The position numbers and the translations under genes were made by a program. The notes beneath the pieces were generated by a model. It saw only the letters and a list, made by a program, of their open reading frames with translations, was not told the DNA's origin and searched no databases. From Heracleum sosnowskyi (lineage: Eukaryota; Streptophyta; Magnoliopsida; Apiales; Apiaceae), in assembly GCA_030848705.1 (NCBI GenBank), contig CM061245.1:62770006-62834005 (forward strand): DNA of 64,000 nt. Reading direction: 5' to 3'. Numbering within the stretch: the first letter of the stretch is position 1; every line of letters starts with the position of its first letter. Shown here piece by piece: positions 1 to 12,275 of this stretch.

Positions 1-3000
1 TTATGAACGTAACTTGGGTATACATTGAGACCAAACTTTAGCTCTAATTATTTGCTTGACCACGTGAATAATCTGAAGAGGAGTGCGCCGATGCCCTGGT
101 TTGTGGACCCTCTCATTCCTTTCTTTCCAACTAGTGTGTCCTTCCACCGATAAAAATAGAAAAGCCAACTGCTCCTTCATTTTTGTCACACTATTAGTAA
201 GAAAACAACCTTGCCTATACAAATTCCAGTCCCTGGTGTATTGTACCATTGCACTATCAAACACCAATTTAGTAAAAGTGCAGGTAGTGAATAGATGCTC
301 CACTGTTTCCTGAATCCCACCATCATACAGAACACAGTTGGCGTCCACTGCCATCCCAAACCTCCTCATACGGTCCTTAGTCATCAATTTGTCCTGAAGA
401 GCCAGCCATAGAAAGAGAGAGCATTTCGGAATGCTAAGAGAATGCCACACTGCTTTCAACCAGCGAGGAGGAGCAGTATTCTTGTTTCTTATGGAGTTAT
501 AAATCAACGATAGAGATACATCATTAGTATCCAACCAAGTAATAGAGTCCTGGTGTAAGATACGAAGAGCACCAATCCGTCTTCTTAAGTCCATCACCCA
601 CACATGATTCGAAGGAGGAAGCGGCCATGAATAATTATCCATTAGAGTGCCCACCTGATCCATACTAGATGTATCCGTGACAGAGAATATGCTAGAGTCA
701 TACCTAGTGAGCAGGGGAGACCGTTCCACCCATGGGTCATGCCATAGGAGAAACGAAGAGTTACAACCAGCTTCATACTTAATGAATTGAAGAGCCTCAC
801 TTCTAGCATTTAGAATTTTCTTAAGACACCAAGATGCATAGGTGGGTATTTTCATGGTCCAAAATGCTTTATTCTTCATCACTGTTCCACGAAACCATGT
901 AACCCAAATGGAAGAGTTATTTGGTTTTAGGAGCCCCCACAACTAATAGAAAATCGAAGCCCTGTTCCAAGCATAAATATCCTTGAGACCCAACCCACCT
1001 TCTTCTTTAGGGTAACAACAATCAGACCATGCAACCTTAGCAGGTTTTTTTGAAGTAGTGACACCTCCCCACATGAATCTACCAAACAGAGCCACCAGCT
1101 TATTTAGAACTCCTTTCTGTAAAAAGAGATGGGAAACCCATTAACTTTGAATCCCAAACAGAATCACCCGTAATAGCTGGAGACGACCGGCATAACTCAG
1201 GAATCTGCAGGTCCAGCTATCAATTTTTGCACACACTCGCATAATTAAGGGAATGCAGTCATTTGCAGTGATTTTTGTGGATATTAGAGGTAGTCCCAAG
1301 TATTTAATTGGTAATCTACCTCGTTGAAAACCAGTTAAAGCTAGAATGAACTCCTGAACCTCAGTCGATACATTACCAAAAAAGCATTGGCTCTTGCTGC
1401 TATTCGACACTAACCCTGAAGAACTCGAGAATTCCCGGACACCTGTCATTAGAGCTTGTGCTGAATCTATATCACCTTTGCAGAAAATAAATACATCATC
1501 GGCAAAAATAAGATGGGTAATCGAAGCTTCTTTAGTGTGCCAATGATGCGTGAAACCATGATTCGTAGTATGCTTTTTGATACACGCAGTCATAACTTCC
1601 ATGGCAATAACAAATAGATAAGGCGGCATGGGGTCTCCCTGCCTAAGCCCAGACTTTGCTTCGAAGAACCCTTCTATAGATCCATTTATCTTCACTGAGA
1701 GCATACACGTGGTAATGCAGGCTTTAATCCACCCAACAAATACACGAGGAAAACCCATTCTTACCATTGCTTCAAACAAAAACTGCCAATTGAGACTATC
1801 AAACGCCTTCTTAATATCCACCTTTATTGCACATCTTGACTGGCCAGAATCTAAGTGATAATTCCTGCACAAAGCTTGAGCTAGCATAATATTGTCTCCA
1901 CATTTGATTGACCCATAAGAGACTTAAAGTAATCCACTGCTGTTACAGAGATTCCACTATGAGAAGTGTGAACAACTCCAAGAGAGTCCTCCAACATGAG
2001 AATTTTGTTCGAATTCCAACGACCTTTACAAGCATTAAAGAAAAACCGGTTATTACCATCTCCATGCTTAAGCCAATTTACCCTTGATTTCTGCTTTAAA
2101 AGAATTTCTTCATCATTCAATTGTCCCTGGAGAACCGATTTCAGCCTAGCTTCTTCTTCAAATTGCTGCTCTGTAGGATGTTGAGGAAGGTTAAGCTGGA
2201 AGTCAAGCAAAGCATTACGCGCAGCCTCTACCAAACAATGCAGATTACCATTTGTGGAATTGAAATTCCACAGAGCTATTTTAACTCGCTTCAATTTCAT
2301 AGTTAAAACATACCAAGGATCTCATACTACCTCTTCACGCCAAGCTTCAGCCACTAGATCATAGAAACCCGGAACATTTAGAAAATGGAGAAAAAACTGG
2401 AACAGCTTCTGAATACGATCATAGTCTATACCCAAACTAACTGTAATGGGGTTGTGGTCAGAAAGACCTCTTGGAAGAAACAAAGCTTGGGACAAATGAA
2501 ATTTAGATAACCAGTCACCATTAACCAAGCACCTATCCAACTTTTTAAAGCAAGGATCAGTTTTACAACTATCCCACCAAGTTAAAACCAGCCCCGAACA
2601 ATTCAAATCCACTAAACCCAGATCAATTATAGCATCCCGAAATTCCAACATACTCCTCGTTCACCCGGTACCTTTATTATTTTCCTCTGGCCCAAGACAA
2701 ACATTAAAGTCCCCTAGAACACTCCACGGGATCCCATCTCCAATAGAATTCTTTACCAAGGTAAGGTCACTCCAAAGACACCTACGTTCCTGTTGCGTAT
2801 TAAAACCGTAGATAACAGAAACAAAGAAAGCTTCACCTGAGTTCACCTTTTGCACAGAGCAGGAAATATGTTGAGATGAGGAAGATACAACCAATACCTT
2901 CCAAACATCTGTGTCCCAACCCAGCCAAATCCTTCCATTGTGATGATGACTGTAATTAAAACACCAAGTAAACTTTGAAGAAATGTTCTTCGCAGTACTA

Positions 3001-3134
3001 CTAGCTAGATCTTGCTGAACATGAGTCTCAAACAATGCCAAAAACGATAATTTATTATGACTAACAAAGTCCTTAACATAGGACTGCTTATTATTAAATC
3101 CCCTAATATTATATACACAAAAGTCGACCAACAT
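1..3134 (-). pseudogene. LINE ORF2: endonuclease-reverse transcriptase (broken)
   Basis: ORF2 nicks target DNA and reverse-transcribes the LINE RNA at the nick. Start ATG is 3132-3134. The AP-endonuclease-like domain spans about 3134-2330 (NIRG near the start, LFETHV, LGDFN, SDHNP). The RT domain spans about 1887-1141: KVDIKKAFDSLNW, LRQGDPMPP, FADD as the catalytic motif, YLGLPL. The C-terminal part (942-1) has a zf-RVT-like pattern (SIPKCSLFLWLALQ, ETVEHLFTTC). Breaks: in-frame TGA at 2661-2663 and 2322-2324, a frameshift near 1881-1887, TAA at 1141-1143, TAG at 943-945. The frames on both sides of each stop agree and the domains continue, so these are point mutations in one ORF. No RNase H domain was recognised. 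Not functional. Confidence 0.9.
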
Positions 3135-4197
3135 TAAGAATAAAAAAGTGTGGGGGAACTCCCCTGTGTTTTACGCCTTCTTTTCTTCTGAGATTTTGTG
3201 AGTTTGGTGAGTTCTGTAGCAGCAGCAGCCCTCTTGGAGCCTATTTCATCAACATTTTTCAGGTTCTTGAAAGTATCCAACGGTGAAGGAGACGGGGAGT
3301 CTTCCAAATCATGATGCACGTATGCATTCTGCTCAGATTCATACCCAGTTACTTTTCCAGGAGTAACTTCGCTTGCCACAGCTTCCATGTTCTTATCAAA
3401 ATGAGAAGTTTTCATACTCGGAATTGACGCAGAAGGAACCTTATTACCAGTATTGGTGTCCTCTTTAGGGAATACACCCTAAACTCCTTGTTTCTCGGTA
3501 TCTTGTTTCTCCTTTACTACCCAAATACGCTTAGTAGTTGGGCAAGCTCCAACTTTGTGCCCCAGTTCATGACAACCAGTACATACTAAAGGCTTTACGG
3601 GATAGTGGACCGATACCTTCGAGATAATCAAATCACCAGTGACCGGGTCAAGGTCCTGAACCTCAATTATTTCCGGTAGATCGTCACCAATTTTATACTC
3701 CACACACAGTTTCACAAAAGGAAGAATTTCTAGCTTCGAAGTTAAAGTATCCGCACACAGAGGTCTACCAACCGCACTTCCTAACCAGCTCAGCCCCTTT
3801 TGCGTCCAGTAGCAATCCGGGATTTTACTGAATTTAACCCACAATGGCATAGTATCAACCTTAGCTGTAATTGGACGACCCCACGCCTTCAATAACATTG
3901 GTTGCCCTTCCACATACTAGGTTCCTTGAGCAAGGATTTTGTTCATTGCTAACTCCGAATCAAACTTGAAGATAAAAAAAAATTATTGTCCTTTTGATAC
4001 ACATTTAGCAACCCATGTTTCTCCCAGGCATTACGCGTCATACCCACAACAACATTATATGGTTTTGTTCCCTTAGAGAAAGTTTCATTCAAGCAGTTCT
4101 TGAACTTTGCATTCCCCTCCTGCAGAACCTCGACCGGTGGAGAGACAACTGAAACACCTGTTGGCCTTGGACAGTAGTCAAAACATACATTATTCAC
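3134..4197 (-). pseudogene. LINE ORF1: DUF4283-like, zinc-knuckle RNA-binding protein (broken)
   Basis: ORF1 of plant L1 elements encodes an RNA-binding, gag-like protein. The N-terminal block (4197-3949) has features of the DUF4283 domain (VVVGMTRNAWEKHG). The middle block (3913-3479) has MPLWVKFSKIP, WLGSAVGRPLCAD and a CCHC knuckle (CTGCHELGHKVGAC). The last block (3415-3134) is lysine-rich, ending in KSQKKRRRKTQG. A frameshift separates 4197-3949 from the rest, and a stop lies near 3479. Its terminal TAA (3134-3136) shares one base with the ORF2 ATG (3132-3134), giving TAATG. The true N-terminus is uncertain because the element's 5' end is not defined. Confidence 0.8.
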
Positions 4198-4204
4198 TGT
4201 AGTC

Positions 4205-4400
4205 TTGAAAGTCTTATTTCTTTATTTGTCACTGAGGCCTGAACATATTAATGAACTTCTTTCCGTGACCTGTTTACGGACTTCAAGAATACATACCATA
4301 TTTTGATTTCTTGAGTTTACCATATCTTCTTTTCTTTTGGATTCATGTGCTTCAGTTAATATTATTGTCTGTCTTGTTCTTGTGTTGAGTTATAGTTATC
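4205..4400 (+). repeat. Probable copia LTR fragment
   Basis: This stretch aligns by eye with 29600-29790, part of a plus-sense copia LTR. The shared core includes ACTGAGGC/ATTGAGGC, AATGAACTTCTTTC and ACTTCAAG in the same order and spacing. It has no clear ends and abuts the 5' side of the LINE. I read it as an old LTR scrap; the identity is moderate. Confidence 0.4.
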
Positions 4401-5992
4401 TCTGTTACATATTATGTTACATTATGCTTTACAATTCCACATTAAAATAAAATAGTATAATATTTAAGTTTCAGCCATATTTTAGTTACGTACAGCTAAA
4501 GAAACCAGTGATTAATTATTTTTGCTGAAGCAATGTTACAACAAAGCTCTGATAAGGTTCTGGTGCAGGAGAAAAAAGAGATCAGAATGCGTAATTTCTC
4601 TCCAACAATGATGCAACATTGGATTGGAGTATTCAACTAAGAGTCAAAATCATAGGATAGATTTTTTGGGCTTTACGACTGATGTGGCAAAACAGCAGTA
4701 GATGCTTACAGGTGTTTATTAAAAATTAGTCTGCAGTAACGTATCTGTTACAATCATAAATAATAAAACCCAATCTACATAATCAGTTAATTATCTTAAT
4801 CGTATAGTTAATGGGAGTATGAATACCATTTACAAAAAAAAGAGTTTGAATATCAATCTAGTTTCTAATTTAGTAGCTTAACTCAATTAGTAAGTACTAA
4901 TGGAGGGCTTCTACTCAGACGGAAGTAACTTGTAATTCTAGTGCCGATGGGTGTTGTGATTATCAATAAAATTAGTCAATTAATACTATACATGATACAA
5001 ACCCGTGAACAATATGATTATATGAAGAATAAAACAAACTAAATTAGAAATTACTATAAAACAAAAGAAATGAAAAGGTAATATATATACAAACTCTTTA
5101 CATACAGCTAAAGCATGTTGGGGATGCGATTTGATTGCTTGGAGATGGGTCCTTTCGCTGGAGGTCTTGTAGTGCTCGCGCGGAAGAGCCGTCTATGTTT
5201 CTTTCTTATACCAGTTCAATAAAGTAAGGTATCAACATTCAAAGCGAGTATTATATTCAATAATAGCAAATAACTAATAATTCACAAATACTATTATACA
5301 CGTCCTACAAAAAATAATTTTGTATCCACAAATTACTATTATCCACGTCCTACAAAAAAGAATCTTCATCTACAACTTTTAGACAACAATCAAAGTCTTG
5401 ATAGTTGCATAATTTTTTTCCGAACTCCCATAACACTATAGTACCCAGTTCTATATATTTTTACAGCCCTTGAGAACAAATGCGAGTTAAATACTATAAT
5501 CCACAACCAAGAGCACTATGTAATATACCAACTTAATCAACTAAAATCACATTGACTAATATCAAAATATTTTCATGAGTAAATTCCATTTAAGTGTTAA
5601 GTAAATCACAAAGTTCTAATCCTTGTACCGTTAAATCCAATATATTACCTTACATATTCTTACCCTAAACAAAGTAATCAAATGCACAATCAAAACGACT
5701 ACATAAGGAGCTGTTTGCCTATATCAGCCATACGAATTCAGTGATGCTCGTGTTTTAGTGAAGAGAGACATAAAAGTAAAAGCCCATATCTTATAAGTAA
5801 AAATCAATAATATATGGATTGTGGGCTATGTACACTATAATTTTTATCTCAACCGAATCAAGTGATAAAATGTGTGTAATATAAACTCTGATAGATGACA
5901 CTATTTGTCTGATAGAATTTACTTGTGTAGTTCAAGCACAGGGGAATAATTATTTGTAGTTATTTGATGAGGACTGTGATGTGTTCGTTAGA
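4401..5992. other. AT-rich non-coding DNA
   Basis: I see no gene, RNA gene or bounded element here. The sequence is strongly AT-rich with stops in all frames. A less AT-rich patch at about 5113-5215 loosely resembles 6887-6995 (both contain a TTGGGG stretch and a GCG-GGAAGAG-CGT-TATGT pattern), perhaps two decayed pieces of one repeat. Confidence 0.5.
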
Positions 5993-6211
5993 GTTAACCA
6001 AATTGCACATGAAAATTTATTTAAAAAATTACATCATAAAAATTCAAATATTAATTATTTTTTCTAAAACATAGTAGAATGCAATCAAAGGTACCAAATC
6101 AAGTGTTAACCAAAATGCATATGAAAATTTAATTAAAAAATTATATCATAAAGAACCAAATATTAATTAATTTTTCTAAAACATAGTAGAATGGAATCAA
6201 AGGTACCAAAT
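5993..6211. repeat. 112-bp direct tandem duplication (2 copies)
   Basis: Copy 1 is 5993-6104 and copy 2 is 6105 to about 6211. Both start GTTAACCAAA, continue through GAAAATTTA and CTAAAACATAGTAGAATG, and end at AAAGGTACCAAAT. They differ by scattered substitutions and small indels, so the duplication is not recent. No coding content. Confidence 0.85.
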
Positions 6212-7060
6212 TCGAATTTGGGCTTGTCCCATGACAACCAAAACAGGACCTGATCATATATATACAGAGAAACCCTTACTACTACTTGATTCCAACTTTG
6301 TCGAATTGGAAATTTGCAATGTACACATGCTTTTATGATAGGACATTAGGAGACCTAATTAAGGGCAATAGATAGAAGAGTTAATTTAATTAAAATATAG
6401 ATTGAGATAGAAGTGATGTTAGGGACGAAAAGGAGCATACTCATGGATTAGTCAGGTTATTAGGTTCCTGCATTTATTTATTTCTGTGGACCGGAGCTGA
6501 ATCAAAATTTCTTATTCTTGCTAAGTTGGGAGGCTCACATTCTAGGTCTTTGTACTCGTGGCTGCTTGTGTATTCTTTTATTTATCGAAATTGACTTTCA
6601 GAAAAAGTTATAAATGTATTTCGCATGCGAGCCTTTAAGCCATGTTTTGCATGACTGAGCCTTTGGATATGCAAAACATTATACTTTACATTTTTACAAA
6701 TGATCATGTTCATTCATCTATAACTTCACATGCATATATTACAAAACAAAACATCATATTCAAAATCAAATCACAATTAACAAATCAAAATTGAAAACAT
6801 AACAATTTAACAACTAACTTACAGTAAATACAAATCAAAATCATAATCGAAAACATGACCTTACCTGAGTATATGGAAGGGGTTCTAGAGCAATAGATGG
6901 ACGATTTTGTTGGGGTTATGATGTCGATTTTGCTGGGTTTTTTGCTTGAACTCTGTGATGCGAGTGGAAGAGTCGTGTATGTACGTATGTAGCCTAGCGG
7001 AAGTGTTCCGTATCCTCTGTTCTGCTGGAGTTTTGTTTTAAATTAAACAGACTATTTTAA
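6212..7060. other. Non-coding DNA
   Basis: No supported gene. There are AT-rich segments, plus a patch at 6887-7020 with slightly higher GC that may be decayed repeat DNA. Reading frames are short and show no recognisable domain. Confidence 0.45.
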
Positions 7061-7256
7061 AGTGTTTGGTCAGAATTGAACTCACGGGTGCATTTGTTTA
7101 AATTGTATTTTAATAATATTTAAATGTTAATTTATTATAGTGTACCAAACTACCAACCAACCAAATAGAGTGTAGTTTGCTTATAATATTATAGTATAAA
7201 TTGATGATTGATTGTGTTTTGTTCTCAATTTCAAGGAATCAAACACCCTGTTTCAG
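7061..7256. mobile_element. Possible decayed MITE
   Basis: The ends look like imperfect terminal inverted repeats: AAGTGTTTGGTCAGAATTG on the left, and the reverse complement of CAAGGAATCAAACACCC on the right. The interior is very AT-rich with no coding potential. Short length and the GTGTTTGG/CCAAACAC ends recall hAT- or Harbinger-type MITEs, but the match is weak and I found no clear TSD. Confidence 0.25.
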
Positions 7257-7264
7257 GTGATTTT

Positions 7265-7310
7265 GGACTCTAAATCCATCATTTGAGGGACTCCAAATCC
7301 ATCATATGAG
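7265..7310. repeat. 23-bp tandem duplication
   Basis: Two adjacent copies (7265-7287 and 7288-7310) of GGACTCTAAATCCATCAT-TGAG, differing at two positions. No function is apparent. Confidence 0.8.
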
Positions 7311-7669
7311 TAGCCCAACGGAAGCTCTCATAGATGGCCATTTTGTACCAGGTCGATGCGCTGGCCGAATTCTGCTTTTAAAATGTAGTGGTATAATGAT
7401 GTCTTTCTAAAAAAGATGCTGCAATCTTCAATCATCGTTCATCGAGCGCTTTCTCTCATCTGCCTTCTATGTATGCCCTTGTGGTCGTTAACGGAAGAGG
7501 AGCACAGCACCCCCCGCACGAACAAACATAACTTCCCCGTAGGTCGTTATACCAATCAATCGATTGGGCCGGAATTTACAGAAACCTATGTTTGTCAATT
7601 GATCGTTAGCAATCGAAAGTGGAACTCTCTACCTCTCCATATCAACAACTTTGAATTTTGGTAAACTTT
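7311..7669. other. Non-coding DNA with one unsupported reading frame
   Basis: A plus-strand 82-codon frame at 7416-7664 has no recognisable domain, homologue or plausible gene context. I do not call it a gene. Confidence 0.4.
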
Positions 7670-10575
7670 AATTTCGGCAAAAATTTCAAAGTCAAATTTT
7701 GTTGTTTATTTCTCGATTTTGATGTTGTATATGTATAGATCATGATACATAAATGTTGTATATGTAAAAATCATTGAGTTTTGAATAATTTTGGAGTTCA
7801 CCGGATTTTTGAGCTTTGGCCAGAAATATTATTTTTGTAGTTATTTCGTAAATTTAATGGTGCAGATGGTTATATCGATCTTTGTGGAGTAGTATATATT
7901 TTTATTGGATCTTTCCAGAAAGTTTTATATTCATCGGAAAATTGATTGTTTCGCCGGATGGTTGCTATTTCCGGTTTGTTTTGGTTGTTTATTGATTGTG
8001 GTTTGACATGGAGTAATAAGGATTCAGAAAATATAAGTTTTAGACAGAAAAACGGGGCTGCCGGATTTTTGTTAGGTCGGCCGGAAAGGTTTCCGGTGGT
8101 TAGTGTTCTTGATGTCCTTGAAGGTGTTCTTGAGTAAAATCTGTTTGATCTTTAAAAACCCTAAACCCAATTCTTAAAAGTGTTTTTGGATTAAAATTTA
8201 AATAAAAATTCAGAATTCTGAAAATTATTAATTAATTAATCATTTAAAAAAATTATTAGTTGATCAAATAATTAATAATTGATTTATTTTGAATAAATTT
8301 TCAAAAATTCGTTTAAACTTAATTGATTTTTTCGATTAATAATTTAATTAATTTATTTAATCAGTTATTTATTAATTGATTAATTTTATTAATTAATTGA
8401 TTAATTTATTTTGATTAATTTTAATTGATTTCCCTTACTATTTAGTTCTCAAAAAATGAGTTGATTTGTTCTAAACGAATCAAAATTATTTCTAAACGAA
8501 AAATGATTGGTTTTCGATCTAAAAAAATTTTATATTCAAAATCTTTGTAAAATGAAGACCAAATATTTTCAAAAAAGATTTTTTGATTTTATTACGTGCT
8601 ATGTGAACTCTTTATCGAGTCTTGAATGTGTTACGTGATCCGTAAATTATTTATTTGGTTAGTCGAGTCCATAAATGATGTGAAGGGTAGATAGTTAGAG
8701 TTGGACGATTAATTAATTTAGACATTTTTTATTGATTTGCCGATTGAAACGTTGTTTGATAATTGTAGTGACTATTAGACGAGACGAACCAGATTGCCGG
8801 AAAATGTTAAATGAAGAATGTCAGAGATGGATGGAGTATTGTTTGTGACTAGTTGGTTTATTTATGAGGTTATTTAACACCGGGAAAACGTCAAATACTC
8901 ATAAGGGACATTTCCAAGTATTTTCTTTCAACAAAGATATCAGTAAGAATTGTTAGTGCATCAGAGTTTAGTTACAATCATTTATAGAATGTGGGAATCG
9001 TACTCTGAAGACTAAAGTACCATTTTATGTTTGAGTATAGAAGTAAAAGTGCGGGATAAATATCGTGGGATCAGACTCATGGCAATCGCAAGAGCGTCAA
9101 ATCAAAGAATGACTAGAATAGAAGATTTTGCCACAAGACAGAATAAGAAGGAAATTGTATTACTTCGGCTTTACGTAATAGCTAAGGACCGGAGGCAAAT
9201 GTTTATACTCTTCACTTACTTTCCAAGTGTTGATTCTTTTATAATATCTCGCAAGTTTACTATCCTATTGTTCAGAGTATGCACACTTTTATACCCTATT
9301 GTTCAGAGTATGCACACTTTTAGTTATCAAATATTTGTTATCAGTGTGCATCAATGCTTTTGTTCAAAATATGTCTGAGATGTTTAAATTAAAGTTACAA
9401 TTACTGAACTTATACGAGTTCCTTTTTACGGATATCCTGATTTGAAAATATTGAGTTTAAATGTAACAAATCCTAATTGATTGGGGATTAATGAGCCCGA
9501 TAAGGGTAAAATGAGATTTTAAAATTTGGGTTTTATTATGAACCCTATGATAATTGGAATAGAGCGTAAAAGGCCGAGGTGTCGGTCCAGCGAGATGAAT
9601 TTTTGGACAATGTCAATAAGTTCCTAAGGGGCTAATGAGTGTCGGGATCCCTTGAAATGTGTTGAGCCTGATGTGTACCATAATAAGGTTGGCGAGATTT
9701 GAGTGACTGATCATCAGCTTAGCTCGTAGCATCGTATGAATTCCAATTTATTTGAAAATGATGATGATTGAAATATGAGATGACTCAAATGTCTTACCTT
9801 GAGAGAACTATTGCTTTCAAAAGATTTACTTTGGTAGAACTATTGTCTTCTGACTTACTGATCTACATTTACATCCTATTTTCTACATACTCTTGCATTC
9901 GATGTTAGTCGGATATCTGTGGAGATCAATATAGTTTCCATCTATTTTAAACTTTTCAATAACCAAAAGTTTGAATGAAAAATTATTGCGAAACATCAAA
10001 ATTGTTTTAAAAATTTTGGAAGTCATAAATGTTCAAACCAAATATACTTTGTTTGAAAAACTCATACTTATTTTGGAAATTATCCTATTGTGGTTTGAGA
10101 ATACACCTACTGAGCATTTATTTCTCTCATACTTGCTTGGTTCATATTTCAACCTTTCAGTAAAAAGATAAATTGCCGAGATTTACTCGCGTAGCTTGGA
10201 CAATGAAGGGAAACGATATTAGCGTGAAGATGATTTGATCCAGAATATTCGGAGCTAGTGTAAGATTATTGTATAAACTTGTTTTTTATTATTTTGTATA
10301 AGATTAGTTGGCCTGGTATACTTCTTGCGAAGTTATACTAGTGTTATAGGATTTATGCAAAGAGATTGTTGTAAAGCAGAAATTATATTTAATGGAATTT
10401 GGATTCTTGTTTCTAGCACTATAACCTAAAAGATCAAGGTATAATTGGGGTCACATATGTTACGTTTCAATCGTTATACAATTATAGGTGAAAGTTTAAA
10501 ATTAAACAGGTGGTTTAATATTGAGATTTTAGGGTGACGACCATATCTTCTGACCCCGGATTTGGGGGTGTCACA
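7670..10575 (+). mobile_element. Diverged Ty3/gypsy (Tekay-like) LTR
   Basis: The right end reads CCCCGGATTTGGGGGTGTCACA and stops at 10575. This matches the ends of the two other Tekay-type LTRs in the window (reverse complements of 12276 onwards and 49619 onwards, each with CCCGGG then GGGGGTGTYACA or GGGCGTCACA). The interior has the same plan: a CCGG-rich patch (7952-8100), a TTAATTAA-rich belt (8160-8450) and a later moderate-GC segment (9560-9720). The left end is not defined. No primer-binding site follows 10575, so it is a solo or 3' LTR. Confidence 0.5.
9264..9323. repeat. 31-bp tandem duplication
   Basis: CCTATTGTTCAGAGTATGCA and the bases after it occur twice with an offset of 31 bp (9264 and 9295). 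The copies are nearly identical, so this is a recent slippage or replication duplication inside the old LTR. Confidence 0.85.
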
Positions 10576-10878
10576 TCTATGTAATTACAAGTGATCATTT
10601 TGTATGTTGACATTGTATCGTATTGATGACAGCTCTGTATTTTGTATGTTACTTGGTGACATTAGTTGTATTGGATAGCCGCTTCCTGAGTTTTACGACT
10701 CACTCTTTACTATTTTTGGCTTATATTAATTCTTAGAGCTCGGTTTGGATGTGAATGAGATGGACTTTGGAATATCATTCTTAAAGAGTAATTATATTTA
10801 GAAGATTCACCTTTGTGTTTTAGGTTAAAAAATGGTAATAGTTTTCTTTGTTTGAGTAATAACTGTTGTTAGATTTTA
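10576..10878. other. Non-coding DNA between gypsy scraps
   Basis: AT-rich and without reading frames that extend the protease region downstream. I see nothing specific in it; it could be leader or gag DNA decayed beyond recognition. Confidence 0.35.
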
Positions 10879-11650
10879 GTGGCCATGAAAATGAAGTTGA
10901 AGGGTATGATTGGGGACAGTGAGGTGGTAGTGCTAATCGATCCCGGTGCAAGACATAATTTTGTGTCGTTGGAAAAGGTGGTTGCACTGCATATTCCTGT
11001 GACTGAATCTAGAGGGTTTGGGGTGTCATTGAGAGATGGGGAAGTTATAAAAGGTAGTGGAGTGTGGGAAAATGTAATGTTACAACTGGATGGAGGGGTA
11101 ATAATTCAAGAGAATTTTTTACCATTGAAGTTGGGTACAACAAATATTATACTTGGGGTACCATAGTTAGAGAAGTTAGGAGCATGGGTAACCAATTTGA
11201 AGTCTCAGATCATGCAATTCAATGTTGCGGACAACAAGATAACTCTGGTTGGGGATCCTTTTTAGTACGGTCAAAATTTTTGCTTAAAGCAATGATTCGA
11301 ACATTCCGCAAGGAGAAGACATGCTAGTGGGTTAAGATAAACAAATTAGAGAAAGCATCGTTGGGGGATTTAGGACAACCTGAGTCAAACATTCCTTCGT
11401 TCTTGACTGATGTGGTGCAAAAGTACGAGGCTATTTTTGCTGATCCAGTAGGGCCGCACACCCGAGCGTGGTCATGAGCATTCAACTTGTTTAAAATAGG
11501 GGAGTAACTCGGTTGGGGTGAGGCCGCATCGTTACCCTCAATTCCAAAAGGATGAAATCGAACGGATGATACAAGACATGCTAAAGACGGGAATAATCAA
11601 ACCATCTGTTAGTACCGGATTTTTCACTAAACTGACGACTACAAGTAATA
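10879..11650 (+). pseudogene. Ty3/gypsy protease and start of reverse transcriptase (scrap)
   Basis: The first frame (10879-11166) is a retropepsin-like domain: VVVLIDPGARHNFVS sits where family members have the LIDSGATHNF active site, followed by GTTNIILGVP. The usual active-site D-S-G is D-P-G here. A linker with stops follows (SFLTDVVQKYEAIFADP at about 11395-11445), then the RT N-terminus at 11518 onwards (RPHRYPQFQKDEIERMI, GIIKPSVS). Homology ends at about 11620-11640, where RT should continue, so the element is truncated. In-frame stops and a frameshift make it dead. The lineage is Ty3/gypsy; I cannot place it more finely. Confidence 0.75.
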
Positions 11651-11699
11651 AAACAACTACACTTCTAGAGAAGTACATATTGACAGGTATAATATCGAC

Positions 11700-12275
11700 A
11701 GGTACATATGGATGATAATGCTAGTTGTATAAGAGCATGTTATGACGTATATTGTTACAAATGAGAGTAAAACTGAGTCAAAGGTCATTCCTAAAAAATA
11801 TCAACAAAATTACTCTTGACAGCTATAGACTACATTTACAGGTACCCAACGACTAGAAGACTGGGTCAGCCCATCCCTGGAATATAGGAAATGAATCAGC
11901 CACCATCCCTCAAAGATAACAACATATGAAAGCCTATCTCCTGAAAAATATGATAGTGGGGAGTATCTGGTCAGCTATAAATACATTAAAAAATTAGATA
12001 GAAAGGGTTGGATCATCATTAGTTGTTAAAAAGTACTTAGCATATTTATCCTTTTGCTGAGCACTGACGAGTAGGTACGGGGGGAGGGGGGGTAGACGAG
12101 TAGGCATGTTATGCACTTTTCATCACAAATTGTATTTGTAACACTTGTTCTTAATCATTCTATTGGAATACTTTGGCTGGGACATTCCCACCCACGATTT
12201 TATCCTTTTACAAGGGGTTTTCCGCGTTACCAAAAGATTGTTTCTTGTTCTTTTCTTTTTCTTTTACATACTCGT
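11700..12275 (+). mobile_element. Left part of a Tat-like gypsy LTR, split by the Tekay insertion
   Basis: Plus-sense LTR-like DNA: a TATA-type motif (CTATAAATAC near 11975), followed about 70 bp later by TTTGCTGAGCACTGACGAG and a pyrimidine-rich 3' portion. Removing the Tekay element and one TSD makes it continuous with 24647-24730, after which a GCGCCGTCTGTGGGA primer-site region begins. The left boundary is uncertain. Confidence 0.45.
12271..12275. repeat. Target-site duplication ctcgt (left)
   Basis: The 5-bp CTCGT directly before the element's TGTGACG end is repeated exactly after its far end (24642-24646). A 5-bp duplication fits Ty3/gypsy integrase. Confidence 0.95.

Larger units (their letters stand above)
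1..4197 (-). mobile_element. Degenerate L1-type LINE, ORF1 plus ORF2
   Basis: Read on the minus strand this is a non-LTR retrotransposon: a gag-like ORF1 (4197 to 3134), then ORF2 with endonuclease, reverse transcriptase and a C-terminal zinc-binding region, ending at a TAA at 1-3. The order and motifs are those of plant L1 LINEs. The 3' UTR and poly(A) tail lie left of the window. At least four in-frame stops and two or more frameshifts show an inactive copy. No LTR is present. I could not find the 5' end or target-site duplication; the sequence just right of 4200 resembles a copia LTR, so the LINE may have inserted into one. Confidence 0.9.

Noticed and set aside
7416..7664. 82-codon plus-strand frame as a gene
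   Set aside because: No recognisable domain, no gene context, and the region is non-coding repeat-like DNA.
9031..9378. 115-codon plus-strand frame as a gene
   Set aside because: Lies in a diverged LTR, spans a 31-bp tandem duplication and resembles no known protein.
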